A stretch of 64,000 nt of DNA from Rhodoluna limnophila (GTDB taxonomy: Bacteria > Actinomycetota > Actinomycetes > Actinomycetales > Microbacteriaceae). The stretch spans positions 1,334,705 through 1,398,704 of the forward strand of contig NZ_CP040509.1 in the NCBI RefSeq assembly GCF_005845365.1, in the 5' to 3' direction. The notes beneath the pieces were generated by a model. That model searched no databases and had not been told where the DNA came from. It was given only the letters and a program-made list of their open reading frames with translations. Position 1 is the stretch's first letter. Every line of letters begins with the position of its first letter. Made by a program: the position numbers and the translations under genes. Below are positions 1 to 8,932 of this stretch, one piece after another.

Positions 1-2
1 GT

Positions 3-752
3 ATGTTGGTCACCGAAGTTGGTCTAGACATCTGGACCTCCATCGTGATTGCACTGCTTTTTGCTGGAACCGTTGGTTTCATCAATGGCTACGTTGTAGT
101 CAAAACCAAGCTGCCTTCATTTATCGTGACCCTGGCAACGTTCTTTGTTCTCAAAGGTGCGAACATGGCGTTCACCAAGTCAGTTACCGGATCAGTCCGT
201 GTAACCGGCACCGATAAAGCTGAAGGCTTTGAAGTAGCTGAGGCAATCTTTGCTTCGAAGATTGGTGAGCCTGGGTTCCAGATCTCAATCGTCTGGTGGA
301 TTGCCATCACAGTAATCGCAACCTTCGTGTTGACCCGCACCCGCTTCGGTAACTGGATCTTCGCGGTTGGTGGAGATGCCAACGCAGCTCGCAACGCGGG
401 TGTGCCAGTCGACAAGACCAAGATCATCCTGTTTGTTTACACCGCTCTTTCTGCAGCTCTAGTCGGCATTATGTTTGTGCTTCGACTAAAGGGCATGCAG
501 GCAGGTCAGGGTGTTGGCCAGGAGTTCTACTACATCATCGCTGCAGCAGTTGGTGGCACCCTTCTTACCGGTGGTGCTGGTAGCGCAATCGGTGCTTCAC
601 TCGGTGCACTCATCATGGGTATGGCCTACATCGGTATTCCATTCTCACGTTGGGACTCTGACTGGACCTCAACCTTCCTTGGTGTGATTTTGTTCACAGC
701 TGTAATGATCAACACCTACATCGGACGTAAAGCAAAAGGCGGCAAAAAATGA
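3..752 (+). CDS. Sugar ABC transporter permease (FrcC/RbsC type), 5' partial
   Basis: Membrane subunit of a high-affinity sugar importer; it would form the channel through which a periplasmic-type binding protein delivers sugar. The visible 249 residues are almost wholly hydrophobic, with the family features of a loop near residues 33-50 followed by [10 protein letters not shown], and a glycine-rich segment [20 protein letters not shown] near 185-205 typical of RbsC/FrcC permeases. The family is usually about 320-350 residues, so the N-terminal part lies upstream of the window; the ATG at base 3 is probably internal. The stop codon overlaps the ATPase gene start by 4 nt (ATGA), indicating one operon. 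The substrate cannot be told; ribose, xylose and fructose importers all look like this. Confidence 0.85.
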   Translation: MLVTEVGLDIWTSIVIALLFAGTVGFINGYVVVKTKLPSFIVTLATFFVLKGANMAFTKSVTGSVRVTGTDKAEGFEVAEAIFASKIGEPGFQISIVWWIAITVIATFVLTRTRFGNWIFAVGGDANAARNAGVPVDKTKIILFVYTALSAALVGIMFVLRLKGMQAGQGVGQEFYYIIAAAVGGTLLTGGAGSAIGASLGALIMGMAYIGIPFSRWDSDWTSTFLGVILFTAVMINTYIGRKAKGGKK

Positions 753-1528
753 CCAACGCACTAGAACTAAAAAACGTTGAAAAGTCTTTCGGCAGCGTCA
801 TTGCTCTTCAGAACATCTCTGTAGAGGTTGCTAAGGGGCAGGTTACCTGCATCCTCGGTGACAACGGTGCCGGTAAGTCAACCCTGATCAAAACCCTGAG
901 CGGTGTTCACAAGCCAAGCAAGGGTGAATTCCTATTCGAGGGTCAGCCGGTTGAGCTTTCTTCACCGCGCGACGCATTGGCCATGGGTATTGCAACCGTG
1001 TTCCAAGACCTCGCAACCATTCCACTGATGACCGTCTGGCGTAACTTCTTCTTAGGCAACGAGATCCGCAAGGGTTTCGGCCCGTTCAAGTGGCTTGACG
1101 TAAAGCAGATGAAAGAGATCACCAAAAAGGAACTGCTCGCAATGGGCATCGACCTTCGAGACGTAAACCAGCCAATCGGAACCCTTTCGGGTGGTGAGCG
1201 TCAGTCTGTTGCTATCGCTCGCTCGGTTTACTTTGGTGCCAAGGTTCTCATCCTCGATGAGCCAACCTCAGCACTTGGTGTTCGCCAGTCTGGAATCGTT
1301 CTGAAGTATGTTCTGGCAGCAAAGGACCGTGGAGTTTCTGTGGTTTTCATTACCCACAACCCTCACCACGCGTTCTTGGTTGGTGACCGCTTCTACCTTC
1401 TAAACCGTGGCCGCATGTTGAACCGCTTTGAGCGCGCAAACGTAGAGCTTGAAGAACTGACCAAGGCAATGGCCGGCGGTGCAGAACTTGAGGCCCTAAC
1501 CCACGAGATCAACACTGTTCGTGGCTAA
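749..1528 (+). CDS. Sugar ABC transporter ATP-binding protein (FrcA type)
   Basis: ATPase that powers the sugar importer whose permease lies directly upstream. It is 259 residues with a single nucleotide-binding domain: Walker [10 protein letters not shown] near residue 37, the signature [14 protein letters not shown] near 147, Walker [13 protein letters not shown] near 167, and the switch histidine in [10 protein letters not shown] near 201. A single-domain ATPase is the FrcA pattern; RbsA/XylG/MglA-type partners have two fused domains. It starts inside the permease stop codon, so translation is coupled. A hairpin terminator begins 18 nt after the stop, closing the operon. Confidence 0.9.
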   Translation: MTNALELKNVEKSFGSVIALQNISVEVAKGQVTCILGDNGAGKSTLIKTLSGVHKPSKGEFLFEGQPVELSSPRDALAMGIATVFQDLATIPLMTVWRNFFLGNEIRKGFGPFKWLDVKQMKEITKKELLAMGIDLRDVNQPIGTLSGGERQSVAIARSVYFGAKVLILDEPTSALGVRQSGIVLKYVLAAKDRGVSVVFITHNPHHAFLVGDRFYLLNRGRMLNRFERANVELEELTKAMAGGAELEALTHEINTVRG

Positions 1529-1545
1529 TCAAACCCGCACCTCAT

Positions 1546-1579
1546 CTAATGCCCTCACCCCTCGCGGTGGGGGCATTAG
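1546..1579 (+). terminator. Hairpin terminator of the sugar ABC operon
   Basis: Bases 1546-1560 pair with 1566-1579 (CTAATGCCC...GGGGCATTAG, one G-T pair) around a 5-nt loop. The stem is GC-rich and followed by a short ATTTAA tract. It stands right after the ATPase stop and before the ATG at 1590, which argues against the longer GTG-initiated reading of the next gene. Confidence 0.7.
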
Positions 1580-1589
1580 ATTTAACCGA

Positions 1590-2486
1590 ATGAAGACCCA
1601 ACCAGAGCTGTTCCGCGGCTACCTGCTCTCACTTATTGCTGTCACCGGCTTTGGCTTCACTTTTATTGCCGTAACTCTTGGGTCTGAGAGCTTTGACCCA
1701 ATCACCATGAGCATTGGCCGCGTTGTGCCGGCCGGCATCTTGGCTGTGATTGCCCTCAAACTCATGAAGCAACCGCTGCTGCCACCGCGCGAGGCATACC
1801 CGCTGATTCTGGGGTCTTCAATCGGCATCATCATTGGCTTCCCATTGCTTTCAACGCTGGCCCTGCAGTCGATTCCGGCGGCAGACGCCGGGGTTATCGG
1901 GGCTGTAACACCGATGGTCACCGGTATCGTTGCTGTGTTCATTGGCCACAAGCGGCCAAGGCCCATGTTCTGGGCGGCCGCGGCACTGGGCGCAATCTCG
2001 GCTATGTCTTTGGCCTACTTTAAAGGCGGCACCGATTTTGGTGGCGGCACCTACTGGGGTTATCTGGCAATGGCTTTTGCCGTCTTGCTGGCATCGATGG
2101 GTCACATATCAGGTTCAACCCTGGTGGCTAAGTATTCGTCATTCACCGTGTTGAGCTGGGCAGTAATCATTTCGATTCCGATTCAGTTGCCGATTGCGGT
2201 GATCAACTGGAGCATCAACCCGATCACCGAATGGCCAACCTGGACAGCAATTCTGGGCTTCCTCTATGTCAGTTGGTTCTCACTATCGATTGGCAACTTC
2301 ATGCTCAACCAGGGCCTGCACATCATCGGGTTGGTTAAGGGCGCCCAGCTTCAGTTGCTGCAGCCAATTGTCACCATGGTGCTTGCGATTCTGATTCTGC
2401 AGCAGCCGGTATCACCGATTACCTGGATAGCCGCGTTTGGTATTTTGACCAGCGTGGCCTGGAGTCAGAGATACAAAGCTAAGTAA
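1590..2486 (+). CDS. EamA (DMT) family transporter
   Basis: Probable metabolite exporter of the drug/metabolite transporter superfamily, 298 residues, about ten membrane helices arranged as two EamA repeats. Helix pairs such as SLIAVTGFGFTFIAV at the N terminus and QLLQPIVTMVLAILIL near the C terminus are typical; each repeat ends with the conserved pattern of a small-residue-rich helix. The frame stays open back to a GTG at 1521, but that would put the upstream terminator hairpin inside the coding region, so I take the ATG at 1590. Substrate unknown. A strong bidirectional terminator follows. Confidence 0.85.
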   Translation: MKTQPELFRGYLLSLIAVTGFGFTFIAVTLGSESFDPITMSIGRVVPAGILAVIALKLMKQPLLPPREAYPLILGSSIGIIIGFPLLSTLALQSIPAADAGVIGAVTPMVTGIVAVFIGHKRPRPMFWAAAALGAISAMSLAYFKGGTDFGGGTYWGYLAMAFAVLLASMGHISGSTLVAKYSSFTVLSWAVIISIPIQLPIAVINWSINPITEWPTWTAILGFLYVSWFSLSIGNFMLNQGLHIIGLVKGAQLQLLQPIVTMVLAILILQQPVSPITWIAAFGILTSVAWSQRYKAK

Positions 2487-2550
2487 TGTGCCCGAAATAG
2501 AAAAAGGTTAGGGTTTAACCGCTGAGCTTTTGCTAGTAGGCAGCCAGTGT

Positions 2551-2589
2551 AAAAAATGACCCGGAGATTCTTCTCCGGGTCATTTTTTT
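2551..2589. terminator. Bidirectional Rho-independent terminator
   Basis: A-tract, then a near-perfect stem ATGACCCGGAGA / TCTCCGGGTCAT with a 4-nt loop, then a run of T. The A tract and T tract make it work for both the rightward EamA gene and the leftward purA gene that converge here. Confidence 0.9.
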
Positions 2590-2605
2590 GTAATTCAAAA
2601 AACGG

Positions 2606-3898
2606 TTACTTGGCCTCAAGCATGTTGTGACGCACGATGATGGCATCGCGGTGAGGGCCAACACCGATGGCCGAGATACGCGCACCGCTGATCTTCTCAA
2701 GCATCAAGATGTAGTCCTGTGCATTCTTTGGTAGGTCTTCGAAAGTGCGGCATCCGGTGATGTCTTCATCCCAGCCAGGGAAGTTCTCGTAAATCGGCTT
2801 GGCGTGGTGGAAGTCGGTCTGTGAAACCGGCATCTCGTCAACGCGCTTGCCATCAACCTCGTAGGCAACACAAACCGGAATCTCTTTCAAACCGGTTAGC
2901 ACATCTAGCTTGGTAACAACGTAGTCGGTGACGCCATTGATGCGCGCTGAGTAGCGAGCAATCGGTGCGTCATACCAACCACAGCGGCGTGGGCGCCCGG
3001 TGGTGGTACCAAACTCAAAGCCGGTGGCGCGCAAGAACTCGCCAGACTCGTCGAACAATTCGGTAGGGAATGGGCCGGCACCAACGCGGGTGGTGTAGGC
3101 CTTTACGATTCCGATCACAGTCTTGAACTCAGCTGGGCCAACGCCTGAACCGGTTGAGGCACCGCCGGCAGTTGAATTTGATGAGGTGACGAACGGGTAG
3201 GTTCCGTGGTCAACGTCAAGCATGGTTGCCTGGCCGCCCTCAAACAGAACGGTCTTGCCTTCATCGATTGCGTTGTAAAGCTCTAGCGCGGTGTCGGCCA
3301 CCATTGGGCGCACCCGCTCTGCGTATGACAGCAGCTCAGCAACAACCTCATCAACACGGATAGCTGCGCGGTTGTAAACCTTGCTCAACAGGTTGTTTTT
3401 TAGGACCAGCGCGGCCTCAACCTTCTGGCGCAAAATGCTCTCGTCAAATAGGTCTTGAACACGGATGCCCACGCGGTTGATTTTGTCGGCATAGGTAGGG
3501 CCAATGCCACGACCGGTGGTACCGATGGCGCGCTTACCCAAGAAACGCTCAGATACCTTGTCGACGGTCACGTTGTAAGGGGTAATGATGTGTGCGTTTG
3601 CTGAAACGCGAAGCTTTGAGGTGTCGATTCCGCGGGCGTTTAGCGCCTCGATCTCTTGGAACAGAACTGAGAGGTCAATGACCACGCCGTTTGAAATCAC
3701 TGGGATAACGCCCGGGGTCAAGATGCCAGATGGCAAAAGGTGCAGTGCGTACTTTTCGTTGCCGATAACTACGGTGTGACCCGCGTTGTTACCGCCGTTG
3801 AACTTGACTACGTAGTCGATGTGCTCTGCCAGAAGGTCGGTGGCCTTGCCCTTACCTTCATCGCCCCACTGTGCACCAATAATTACTACCGCAGGCAT
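2606..3898 (-). CDS. purA: Adenylosuccinate synthetase
   Basis: Joins IMP and aspartate using GTP to give adenylosuccinate, the first committed step of AMP synthesis; the second step enzyme, purB, is also in this window at 44.7 kb. 430 residues, the usual length. It begins [18 protein letters not shown], the GTP-binding and catalytic N-terminal motif, and has NNAGHTVV near 38, [14 protein letters not shown] near 127 and the C-terminal [12 protein letters not shown]. The frame is open 12 codons further upstream, but the ATG at 3898 is preceded by AAGGGG at a good distance and starts exactly at the conserved N terminus. Confidence 0.97.
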   Translation of the reverse strand: MPAVVIIGAQWGDEGKGKATDLLAEHIDYVVKFNGGNNAGHTVVIGNEKYALHLLPSGILTPGVIPVISNGVVIDLSVLFQEIEALNARGIDTSKLRVSANAHIITPYNVTVDKVSERFLGKRAIGTTGRGIGPTYADKINRVGIRVQDLFDESILRQKVEAALVLKNNLLSKVYNRAAIRVDEVVAELLSYAERVRPMVADTALELYNAIDEGKTVLFEGGQATMLDVDHGTYPFVTSSNSTAGGASTGSGVGPAEFKTVIGIVKAYTTRVGAGPFPTELFDESGEFLRATGFEFGTTTGRPRRCGWYDAPIARYSARINGVTDYVVTKLDVLTGLKEIPVCVAYEVDGKRVDEMPVSQTDFHHAKPIYENFPGWDEDITGCRTFEDLPKNAQDYILMLEKISGARISAIGVGPHRDAIIVRHNMLEAK

Positions 3899-3926
3899 GC
3901 ATACCCCTTGCTTTGTATCTGGAGTG

Positions 3927-3942
3927 GTACGCAATGGCGTAC
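3927..3942. promoter_or_regulatory. Inverted repeat upstream of purA
   Basis: GTACGC-AATG-GCGTAC is a perfect 6-bp inverted repeat 29 nt upstream of the purA start. It could be an operator or a small RNA hairpin in the leader. No known regulator binding site is recognised, so the role is open. Confidence 0.35.
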
Positions 3943-4017
3943 ATCTAAGTTTATCCCCAGATTGCTAGGCCCCGTGGGTGCTGGGTAAAGGGGAGTAATA
4001 CTTTTGGACCATGCCTA

Positions 4018-4049
4018 TTGCCTATCACCACGAATCAGATAATCTGATT
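4018..4049 (+). promoter_or_regulatory. Promoter and palindromic operator of the toxin-antitoxin pair
   Basis: A -35 like TTGCCT (4018-4023), 16 nt, then TAATCT (4040-4045) as -10. The -10 lies inside a perfect palindrome AATCAGAT-A-ATCTGATT (4033-4049), the kind of site to which an antitoxin or toxin-antitoxin complex binds to repress its own operon. The predicted transcription start is at or 1 nt before the GTG at 4053. Confidence 0.6.
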
Positions 4050-4052
4050 TTC

Positions 4053-4340
4053 GTGAAAGAGATGACCGCCACCGAGGTGGCCAGAAATTTCTCGGCAGTC
4101 CTAGACTCGGTCGAGGCCGGCGAAGAAATTGTAATTTTCCGCGGAAAAGTTGAAATTGCCCGCCTCTCGCCCACTGCTAAGCACGTACCTAATGGTGCCG
4201 CGATCATTGATTTGGTTCACAGCCTCGAATCCGCTGGCCAGACAGCGGCATCTGACCCCGATTTTGACCAGGCTATGAAATCCGTGCTGGAGCGCCGCCA
4301 AGCCAACCGAATTGCTAGGCCAAACCCATGGCGAGACTAG
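4053..4340 (+). CDS. vapB: Type II antitoxin, Phd/YefM-VapB family
   Basis: DNA-binding antitoxin that should neutralise the PIN-domain toxin encoded directly downstream. The conserved Phd/YefM N terminus is seen as MTATEVARNFSAVLDSVEAGE followed by IVIFRGKVEIARLSP; the C-terminal half (about residues 50-95), rich in charged residues, would wrap the toxin. The gene overlaps the toxin start by 13 nt. Start choice: an ATG at 4011 would place the palindromic operator inside the gene, while GTG 4053 sits right after the predicted -10 and ATG 4062 is another option; neither has a good ribosome-binding site, consistent with a leaderless mRNA. Confidence 0.8.
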   Translation: MKEMTATEVARNFSAVLDSVEAGEEIVIFRGKVEIARLSPTAKHVPNGAAIIDLVHSLESAGQTAASDPDFDQAMKSVLERRQANRIARPNPWRD

Positions 4341-4729
4341 TTATAGATACCTCAGTTTTGATTTCGATAGCTAGGCAGCAGATTGATATTGAAAAGGTGG
4401 TTTCGCCATCGGATGATTTGCTTTTGCCAACAGTGGTTATTGCCGAGTTCCTAACCGGCATCGAATTAATGAAGTCGGCTAAGTCAAAAATCAGACAAAT
4501 TCAGTTTTTGACGCACTTCAAGGCGTTGGCAGAAGTTCTGGAATTCACCGAAAGCGAGGCCCGAGCTTTTGCAGTTCTTGAGGCAAGCGCTGTGCGGGCC
4601 GGAACGCCAATGTCCGAATTTGATTTGGTGATAGCAGCACACGCCACAGTCGAATCGGCGCTGCTGCTTACCAGCGATAAAAAGTCAAGGTTCGCGGAAC
4701 TTCCCGGAGTGATTGCCCGCGTGGTTTAG
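4328..4729 (+). CDS. vapC: PIN-domain ribonuclease toxin, VapC family
   Basis: Predicted Mg2+-dependent endoribonuclease toxin. 133 residues, the usual VapC size. The acidic PIN active-site residues are visible: D7 in LVIDTSVLI, E40 in VVIAEFLTG, D99 in SEFDLVIAAHA and D117 in LLTSDKKS. It is translated from an ATG inside the antitoxin gene, so the pair is co-expressed. Its stop overlaps the end of the convergent methyltransferase gene by 4 nt. Family targets are mostly tRNAs or rRNA, but the target here cannot be read from sequence. Confidence 0.9.
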   Translation: MARLVIDTSVLISIARQQIDIEKVVSPSDDLLLPTVVIAEFLTGIELMKSAKSKIRQIQFLTHFKALAEVLEFTESEARAFAVLEASAVRAGTPMSEFDLVIAAHATVESALLLTSDKKSRFAELPGVIARVV

Positions 4730-5445
4730 CGACGCTTGAAGACGTGCTCTTCAACCCAGCAGTGCATGGTGATTGCCGCTGCGGCCGAAGCATTGATTGA
4801 CCGGGTTGAGCCAAACTGGGTGATTTCTAGAACAACCTCGGCCGCCTCGATTGCGGCGTCACTCAAGCCAGGGCCTTCTTGGCCAAACAGCAAAACGCAT
4901 TCTTCAGGCAGCGAGTACTCTTCAATCTTTTTGCAGCCCGGCACATTGTCGATGGCAATAATCGGAATAGCCTTGCCACCCTCACCGCCTGTCTTGGCCC
5001 ACTCAACAAACTCTTCAACGGTTGGGTGGTGGCTCACGTGCTGGTAGCGGTCGGTGACCATGGCACCTCGGCGGTTCCAGCGGCGGTTGCCGATGATGTG
5101 AACCTCAGCGGCCAAGAATGCGTTGGCTGTGCGCACAATTGAACCGATGTTTAGGTCGTGCTGCCAGTTCTCAATGGCCACGTGATACTTGTGGCGGCGG
5201 CGATCCAGCTCGGCAATAATCGCGTCCATTTTCCAATAGCGGAACTTGTCCAATACGTTGCGAGTATCGCCGTTGGTTAGCAGCTCAGGGTCAAGAATCG
5301 AATCTGGATTCGGCTGCTCAGGTGTGCCGGCATCTTCAGGCCACTCACCCTGCCACGGGCCAACGCCCCAGGTGGTTTGTTCTGGGGTTGGTGAAGCACC
5401 CTCGGGCAATCCAGGCACGCTCGCAGGCATCTCTTCTTTACTCAT
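4726..5445 (-). CDS. TrmH/SpoU family RNA 2'-O-methyltransferase
   Basis: Methylates a ribose 2'-OH in tRNA or rRNA using S-adenosylmethionine. 239 residues: a proline-rich, low-complexity N-terminal stretch of about 55 residues, then a SPOUT fold with the three motifs NIGSIVRTANAF (motif 1), LFGQEGPGLS (motif 2) and STRSINASAAAAI (motif 3, the knot that binds the cofactor). It lies 8 nt behind the ArsB/NhaD-type gene, so it is probably cotranscribed with it. The exact nucleotide modified is unknown. Confidence 0.88.
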   Translation of the reverse strand: MSKEEMPASVPGLPEGASPTPEQTTWGVGPWQGEWPEDAGTPEQPNPDSILDPELLTNGDTRNVLDKFRYWKMDAIIAELDRRRHKYHVAIENWQHDLNIGSIVRTANAFLAAEVHIIGNRRWNRRGAMVTDRYQHVSHHPTVEEFVEWAKTGGEGGKAIPIIAIDNVPGCKKIEEYSLPEECVLLFGQEGPGLSDAAIEAAEVVLEITQFGSTRSINASAAAAITMHCWVEEHVFKRR

Positions 5446-5453
5446 CTACTGGC

Positions 5454-6800
5454 CTAAAAGTATCTGATCAACACGTAAGGCAAAGCCATCGCGGTTGACA
5501 CAACCGTCACCGGCACACCGTACTTAGCAAATTGCCAGAAGCTAATTTTGTAGCCAGAGGCGTGTGCCAGCCCGACAGCAACCACGTTGGCACTAGCGCC
5601 AACAATGGTCATGTTGCCACCGAAGTCAGCGCCAAATGCCAAGGCCCACCAGAGGCCGTCATTTACGGTGCCGATTGATTCATTCAGTTGGTGGATAACC
5701 GGAGTCATGCTCGCAACATAAGGGATGTTGTCGACGATGCCTGAAACGACCGCGGAGACAACAACTACCGCTCCGGCGGCCAAGGCACCATCAGTGCCTA
5801 CAACGCCAGCAATGTAGTCGGCTACATAACCGAGGGCGCCAACATTTACCAGCGCACCGACCATGATGAACAATCCGGCAAAAAACACCAGGGTTCCCCA
5901 CTCGACGTCTTTGGCAAATTGCTCGGGCTTCAGGTTGCTAATAAGCACCAGTAAGCCCGCGCCCATCATGGCTACCATCGATGGCTCGAGGTGCAAAACC
6001 GAGTGCAACACAAACGCAATAATCACTGCGGTGAGAACTGAGACGCTCTTGATTAGGAGAGCCTTATCGGTGATGAATGCTGCCGGGTTTAGCTCCATGA
6101 CTGAAGATCGGTCCTCGGCGGAGTTGACCAACTGCTTACGAAACAACAGCACAAGCATCGGAATGATTACCGCCATAACCACTAGAACAAGTGGGGCCAT
6201 GTGAACCAAGAATGAGTTGAAATCCAGGCCTGCCTTGCTGGCAATGATGATATTTGGTGGGTCACCGATGAGTGTTGCGGCACCGCCGATATTTGAAATA
6301 AAGACTTCACCCAAAATGAATGGAATCGGGTTCACCTTTAAGTACTTGGCAACCAAAAAGGTCATGGGTACGGCAAGCAAGATAGTGGTTACGTTGTCTA
6401 GCAAAGCACTGGCAAATCCAACCAAAGTCAATATGTACACAAAAGCTGTGCGCGGCTTGCCCTTGGCTAACCGAATTGCCTTAACGGCCAGAAACTCAAA
6501 TAGGCCAGTTTTGTGAATTACGCCGACAATAATCATCATGCCTAGCAGCAAAAAGATTACGTTCCAGTCGATGCCGGTTTCGTGGCTGTAAAAAGCCTGG
6601 CTTGCTCCGGTTGAACCGATAAGCACCATGGCTGCAGCACCGGCAGCAACAACCGCGACGCGGTTAATTTTTTCGGTAGCGATGAATACGTACGCAACAA
6701 TAAAAATAATTACGGAAGCGGGGACCAACCATTCGGCTGGCAAGAAGGATGCGGAATTGGTGGCTTCAGATGCCAGCCACGGGCTAATCAGTGAACGCAT
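5454..6800 (-). CDS. ArsB/NhaD-type ion transporter
   Basis: Polytopic inner-membrane protein of 448 residues with about twelve helices, of the ion transporter superfamily that includes ArsB arsenite pumps, NhaD Na+/H+ antiporters and SLC13 anion carriers. Diagnostic segments are LDNVTTILLAVPMTFLVAK, NIGGAATLIGDPPNIIIASK (the re-entrant loop with the DPPN motif) and the matching second half GIVDNIPYVASMTPVI and GGNMTIVGASANVVAVG. No arsR or arsC is nearby, so Na+/H+ antiport is at least as likely as arsenite export. An in-frame TTG lies three codons upstream; I chose the ATG at 6800. Confidence 0.85.
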   Translation of the reverse strand: MRSLISPWLASEATNSASFLPAEWLVPASVIIFIVAYVFIATEKINRVAVVAAGAAAMVLIGSTGASQAFYSHETGIDWNVIFLLLGMMIIVGVIHKTGLFEFLAVKAIRLAKGKPRTAFVYILTLVGFASALLDNVTTILLAVPMTFLVAKYLKVNPIPFILGEVFISNIGGAATLIGDPPNIIIASKAGLDFNSFLVHMAPLVLVVMAVIIPMLVLLFRKQLVNSAEDRSSVMELNPAAFITDKALLIKSVSVLTAVIIAFVLHSVLHLEPSMVAMMGAGLLVLISNLKPEQFAKDVEWGTLVFFAGLFIMVGALVNVGALGYVADYIAGVVGTDGALAAGAVVVVSAVVSGIVDNIPYVASMTPVIHQLNESIGTVNDGLWWALAFGADFGGNMTIVGASANVVAVGLAHASGYKISFWQFAKYGVPVTVVSTAMALPYVLIRYF

Positions 6801-6932
6801 GAGATCCAATCTGGGTCGGTGAATAAACTGCCGACCAGACTTCCCAGCACACCTAAGTTAAGAATACCCGAACACTCAGCAAGCCGATAGGGCTTCGGGA
6901 GACCGACGCCGAGCCTCTGTTAGCCTTGAACT

Positions 6933-7709
6933 ATGGCAGATCGCAGCAAAATCACATCTTGGCTCACCGACATGGACGGCGTGCTCGTGCACGAGGGTCA
7001 CGTACTTCCGGGCGCTTCTGAACTCATCGCTCAGTGGCAAGCAAACGGCACCCCGTTTTTGGTTCTGACCAACAACTCGATCTACACGCCTCGCGACCTA
7101 GCTGCGCGCCTGCAGTCTGGCGGCTTGAACGTACCTGAAGAACGCATCTGGACCTCAGCACTTGCTACCGCAGCATTTCTAGACAAGCAGAAGCCAAACG
7201 GTACCGCATACGTCATCGGTGAAACTGGGCTCACCCAGGCACTGCACGAAATTGGCTACGTTCAGACTGACAACAACCCTGACTATGTTGTGCTGGGCGA
7301 GACCCGCAATTTTAACTTTGACATGTTGACCAAGGCCGTGCGCCTCATCAACGGTGGTGCCCGCTTTATTGCCACCAACCCAGATGCCACCGGCCCATCA
7401 GCCGAGGGCCCACTGCCAGCAACCGGTTCGGTAGCCGCGCTAATCACCAAAGCAACCGGCATGGAGCCATACATTGTTGGCAAGCCAAACCCAATGATGT
7501 TCCGCAGCGCAATGCGCAAGATTGGCGCACACTCAGAGTCAACCGGCATGATCGGTGACCGCATGGATACTGACGTTGTGGCAGGTATCGAAGCTGGTTT
7601 GCACACTGTTTTGGTACTGACCGGAATTGCCGACGACGCCGAGATTGCCAAGTACCCGTTCCGCCCAACTGAGATTTTGAACTCAGTGGCCGACTTGCTT
7701 GAGGGCTAA
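6933..7709 (+). CDS. HAD-IIA family phosphatase (NagD-like)
   Basis: Sugar-phosphate or nucleotide phosphatase of the haloacid dehalogenase superfamily, 258 residues. HAD motif I is present as LTDMDGVLV (nucleophile aspartate and acid), motif II as LTNNS, the motif III lysine in VGKPNPMMF and motif IV in MIGDRMDTDVVAG; the cap between motifs II and III is of the IIA type. It starts 6 nt after TAGCCT, with no Shine-Dalgarno sequence, so its mRNA is probably leaderless. It converges on the MFS gene with a 4-nt overlap. Confidence 0.88.
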   Translation: MADRSKITSWLTDMDGVLVHEGHVLPGASELIAQWQANGTPFLVLTNNSIYTPRDLAARLQSGGLNVPEERIWTSALATAAFLDKQKPNGTAYVIGETGLTQALHEIGYVQTDNNPDYVVLGETRNFNFDMLTKAVRLINGGARFIATNPDATGPSAEGPLPATGSVAALITKATGMEPYIVGKPNPMMFRSAMRKIGAHSESTGMIGDRMDTDVVAGIEAGLHTVLVLTGIADDAEIAKYPFRPTEILNSVADLLEG

Positions 7710-8932
7710 CTATTCAGCTGTTGCAGCTCTTTGCGCGAAGACACAATGACCGCGGTTGCGGCCACGGCTAGTGCAAGCACTAGGTAGACAACTCTGACGC
7801 CGAAAGTGTCTAGCGCTGCGCCCACCAGAACCATTGAAATCATCGGTCCGCCATTCCAAATGGCCATCTCAAGGCTGAACACGCGGCCACGTTTGCTGGC
7901 CGGAATCTTTTCTTGAATCACGGTATTTAGCAGTGGGCCCAGCGGACCCCATGAGGCACCGAGCAGGGCCGCAAACGCAAACATCACAGCCTGGTCTGGC
8001 AGCAAAGACATTGGCACAATCGCAATTGCAACACCGATGATTGCCATGCGGAAAATTGCCGCAAAACTGAAACGCTTGTTGATGCGCTCAAAGAGCAAAG
8101 CACCTGTTACCGAGGCCAACGCCATCGTCGAGATAATCAGACCCAGAGCTTCTGGGTTTCCGATCTCGTTGAAGTACTTAGGCAAAACCACCATTTCGGT
8201 TGGCAGGTAAACCACGGCTAGGAACATAAAAGTTGACATCATGATCAACACGGCTGGGGTCTGAAACAAAATCTTGAAGCCTTGAACCGCGTAGATGAAA
8301 AGACCGGTTGATTCCTCTGAGTCTTTTTCATCCTGCTGCTCGTGCACCTTAATCAGCAGCGTGAACAGGGCAGCCAAAACGCCAAAGCCACCGACAATCC
8401 AGAACGAGTTGATGGCGCCAATTTGAGAAATCGAAATTGCGGCGATTGCTGGACCGATGGCAAAGCCCGAGGCAAACACGGCCTCGTGAATTGAGTTTGC
8501 TCGTGGCAAAGTCATGTGGGCAGCGGCCGCGACATCCGGAACAATTGCCTTGCGCGCACTCGGGCCACCCGGCGCAACCAAAGACCTAATCAAGGCCAAA
8601 GCAATTAGTAGCGGAAGGTTCATGGTCCAAATGACCGCCATGACCGGAATGACAACCGAGGCAATTGAAGCCAGCATTTCAACCCAAACAGCGGTTCGGC
8701 GGCGACCAAGTTTGTCGATGATTGAACCCATTACCGGAGAAAGCAAAAGTCCCGGAATTCCGGTGATCGTGACTACCAGTCCGGCAGCAGCCGAGGAGCC
8801 CGAAATATCGAGCGATAGCCAAGGAAGCAAGATAAAGACCATCGACCCAGAAATGATCGATGTGATTGACGCAGCCTGCATCAGCAGGAACGGCGCCAGG
8901 CGCTTTTTTGGTTTAGCGGAGGTCGAGGTCAT
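7706..8932 (-). CDS. MFS transporter
   Basis: Major facilitator superfamily permease of 408 residues with twelve predicted helices, an N-terminal half containing the loop motif SIIDKLGRRRTAVW between helices 2 and 3, and a charged central loop (HEQQDEKDSEES). The overall pattern is that of small drug or metabolite exporters. The start at ATG 8932 lies 20 nt inside the 3' end of pyrE, so the two genes are cotranscribed; an in-frame start five codons upstream is less likely. Substrate unknown. Confidence 0.85.
   Translation of the reverse strand: MTSTSAKPKKRLAPFLLMQAASITSIISGSMVFILLPWLSLDISGSSAAAGLVVTITGIPGLLLSPVMGSIIDKLGRRRTAVWVEMLASIASVVIPVMAVIWTMNLPLLIALALIRSLVAPGGPSARKAIVPDVAAAAHMTLPRANSIHEAVFASGFAIGPAIAAISISQIGAINSFWIVGGFGVLAALFTLLIKVHEQQDEKDSEESTGLFIYAVQGFKILFQTPAVLIMMSTFMFLAVVYLPTEMVVLPKYFNEIGNPEALGLIISTMALASVTGALLFERINKRFSFAAIFRMAIIGVAIAIVPMSLLPDQAVMFAFAALLGASWGPLGPLLNTVIQEKIPASKRGRVFSLEMAIWNGGPMISMVLVGAALDTFGVRVVYLVLALAVAATAVIVSSRKELQQLNS

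Noticed and set aside
4011..4052. ATG 4011 as antitoxin start (TACTTT 6 nt upstream)
   Set aside because: It also fits the leaderless rule, but it would add 14 residues before the Phd-type N terminus and put the operator inside the gene. Kept only as an alternative.
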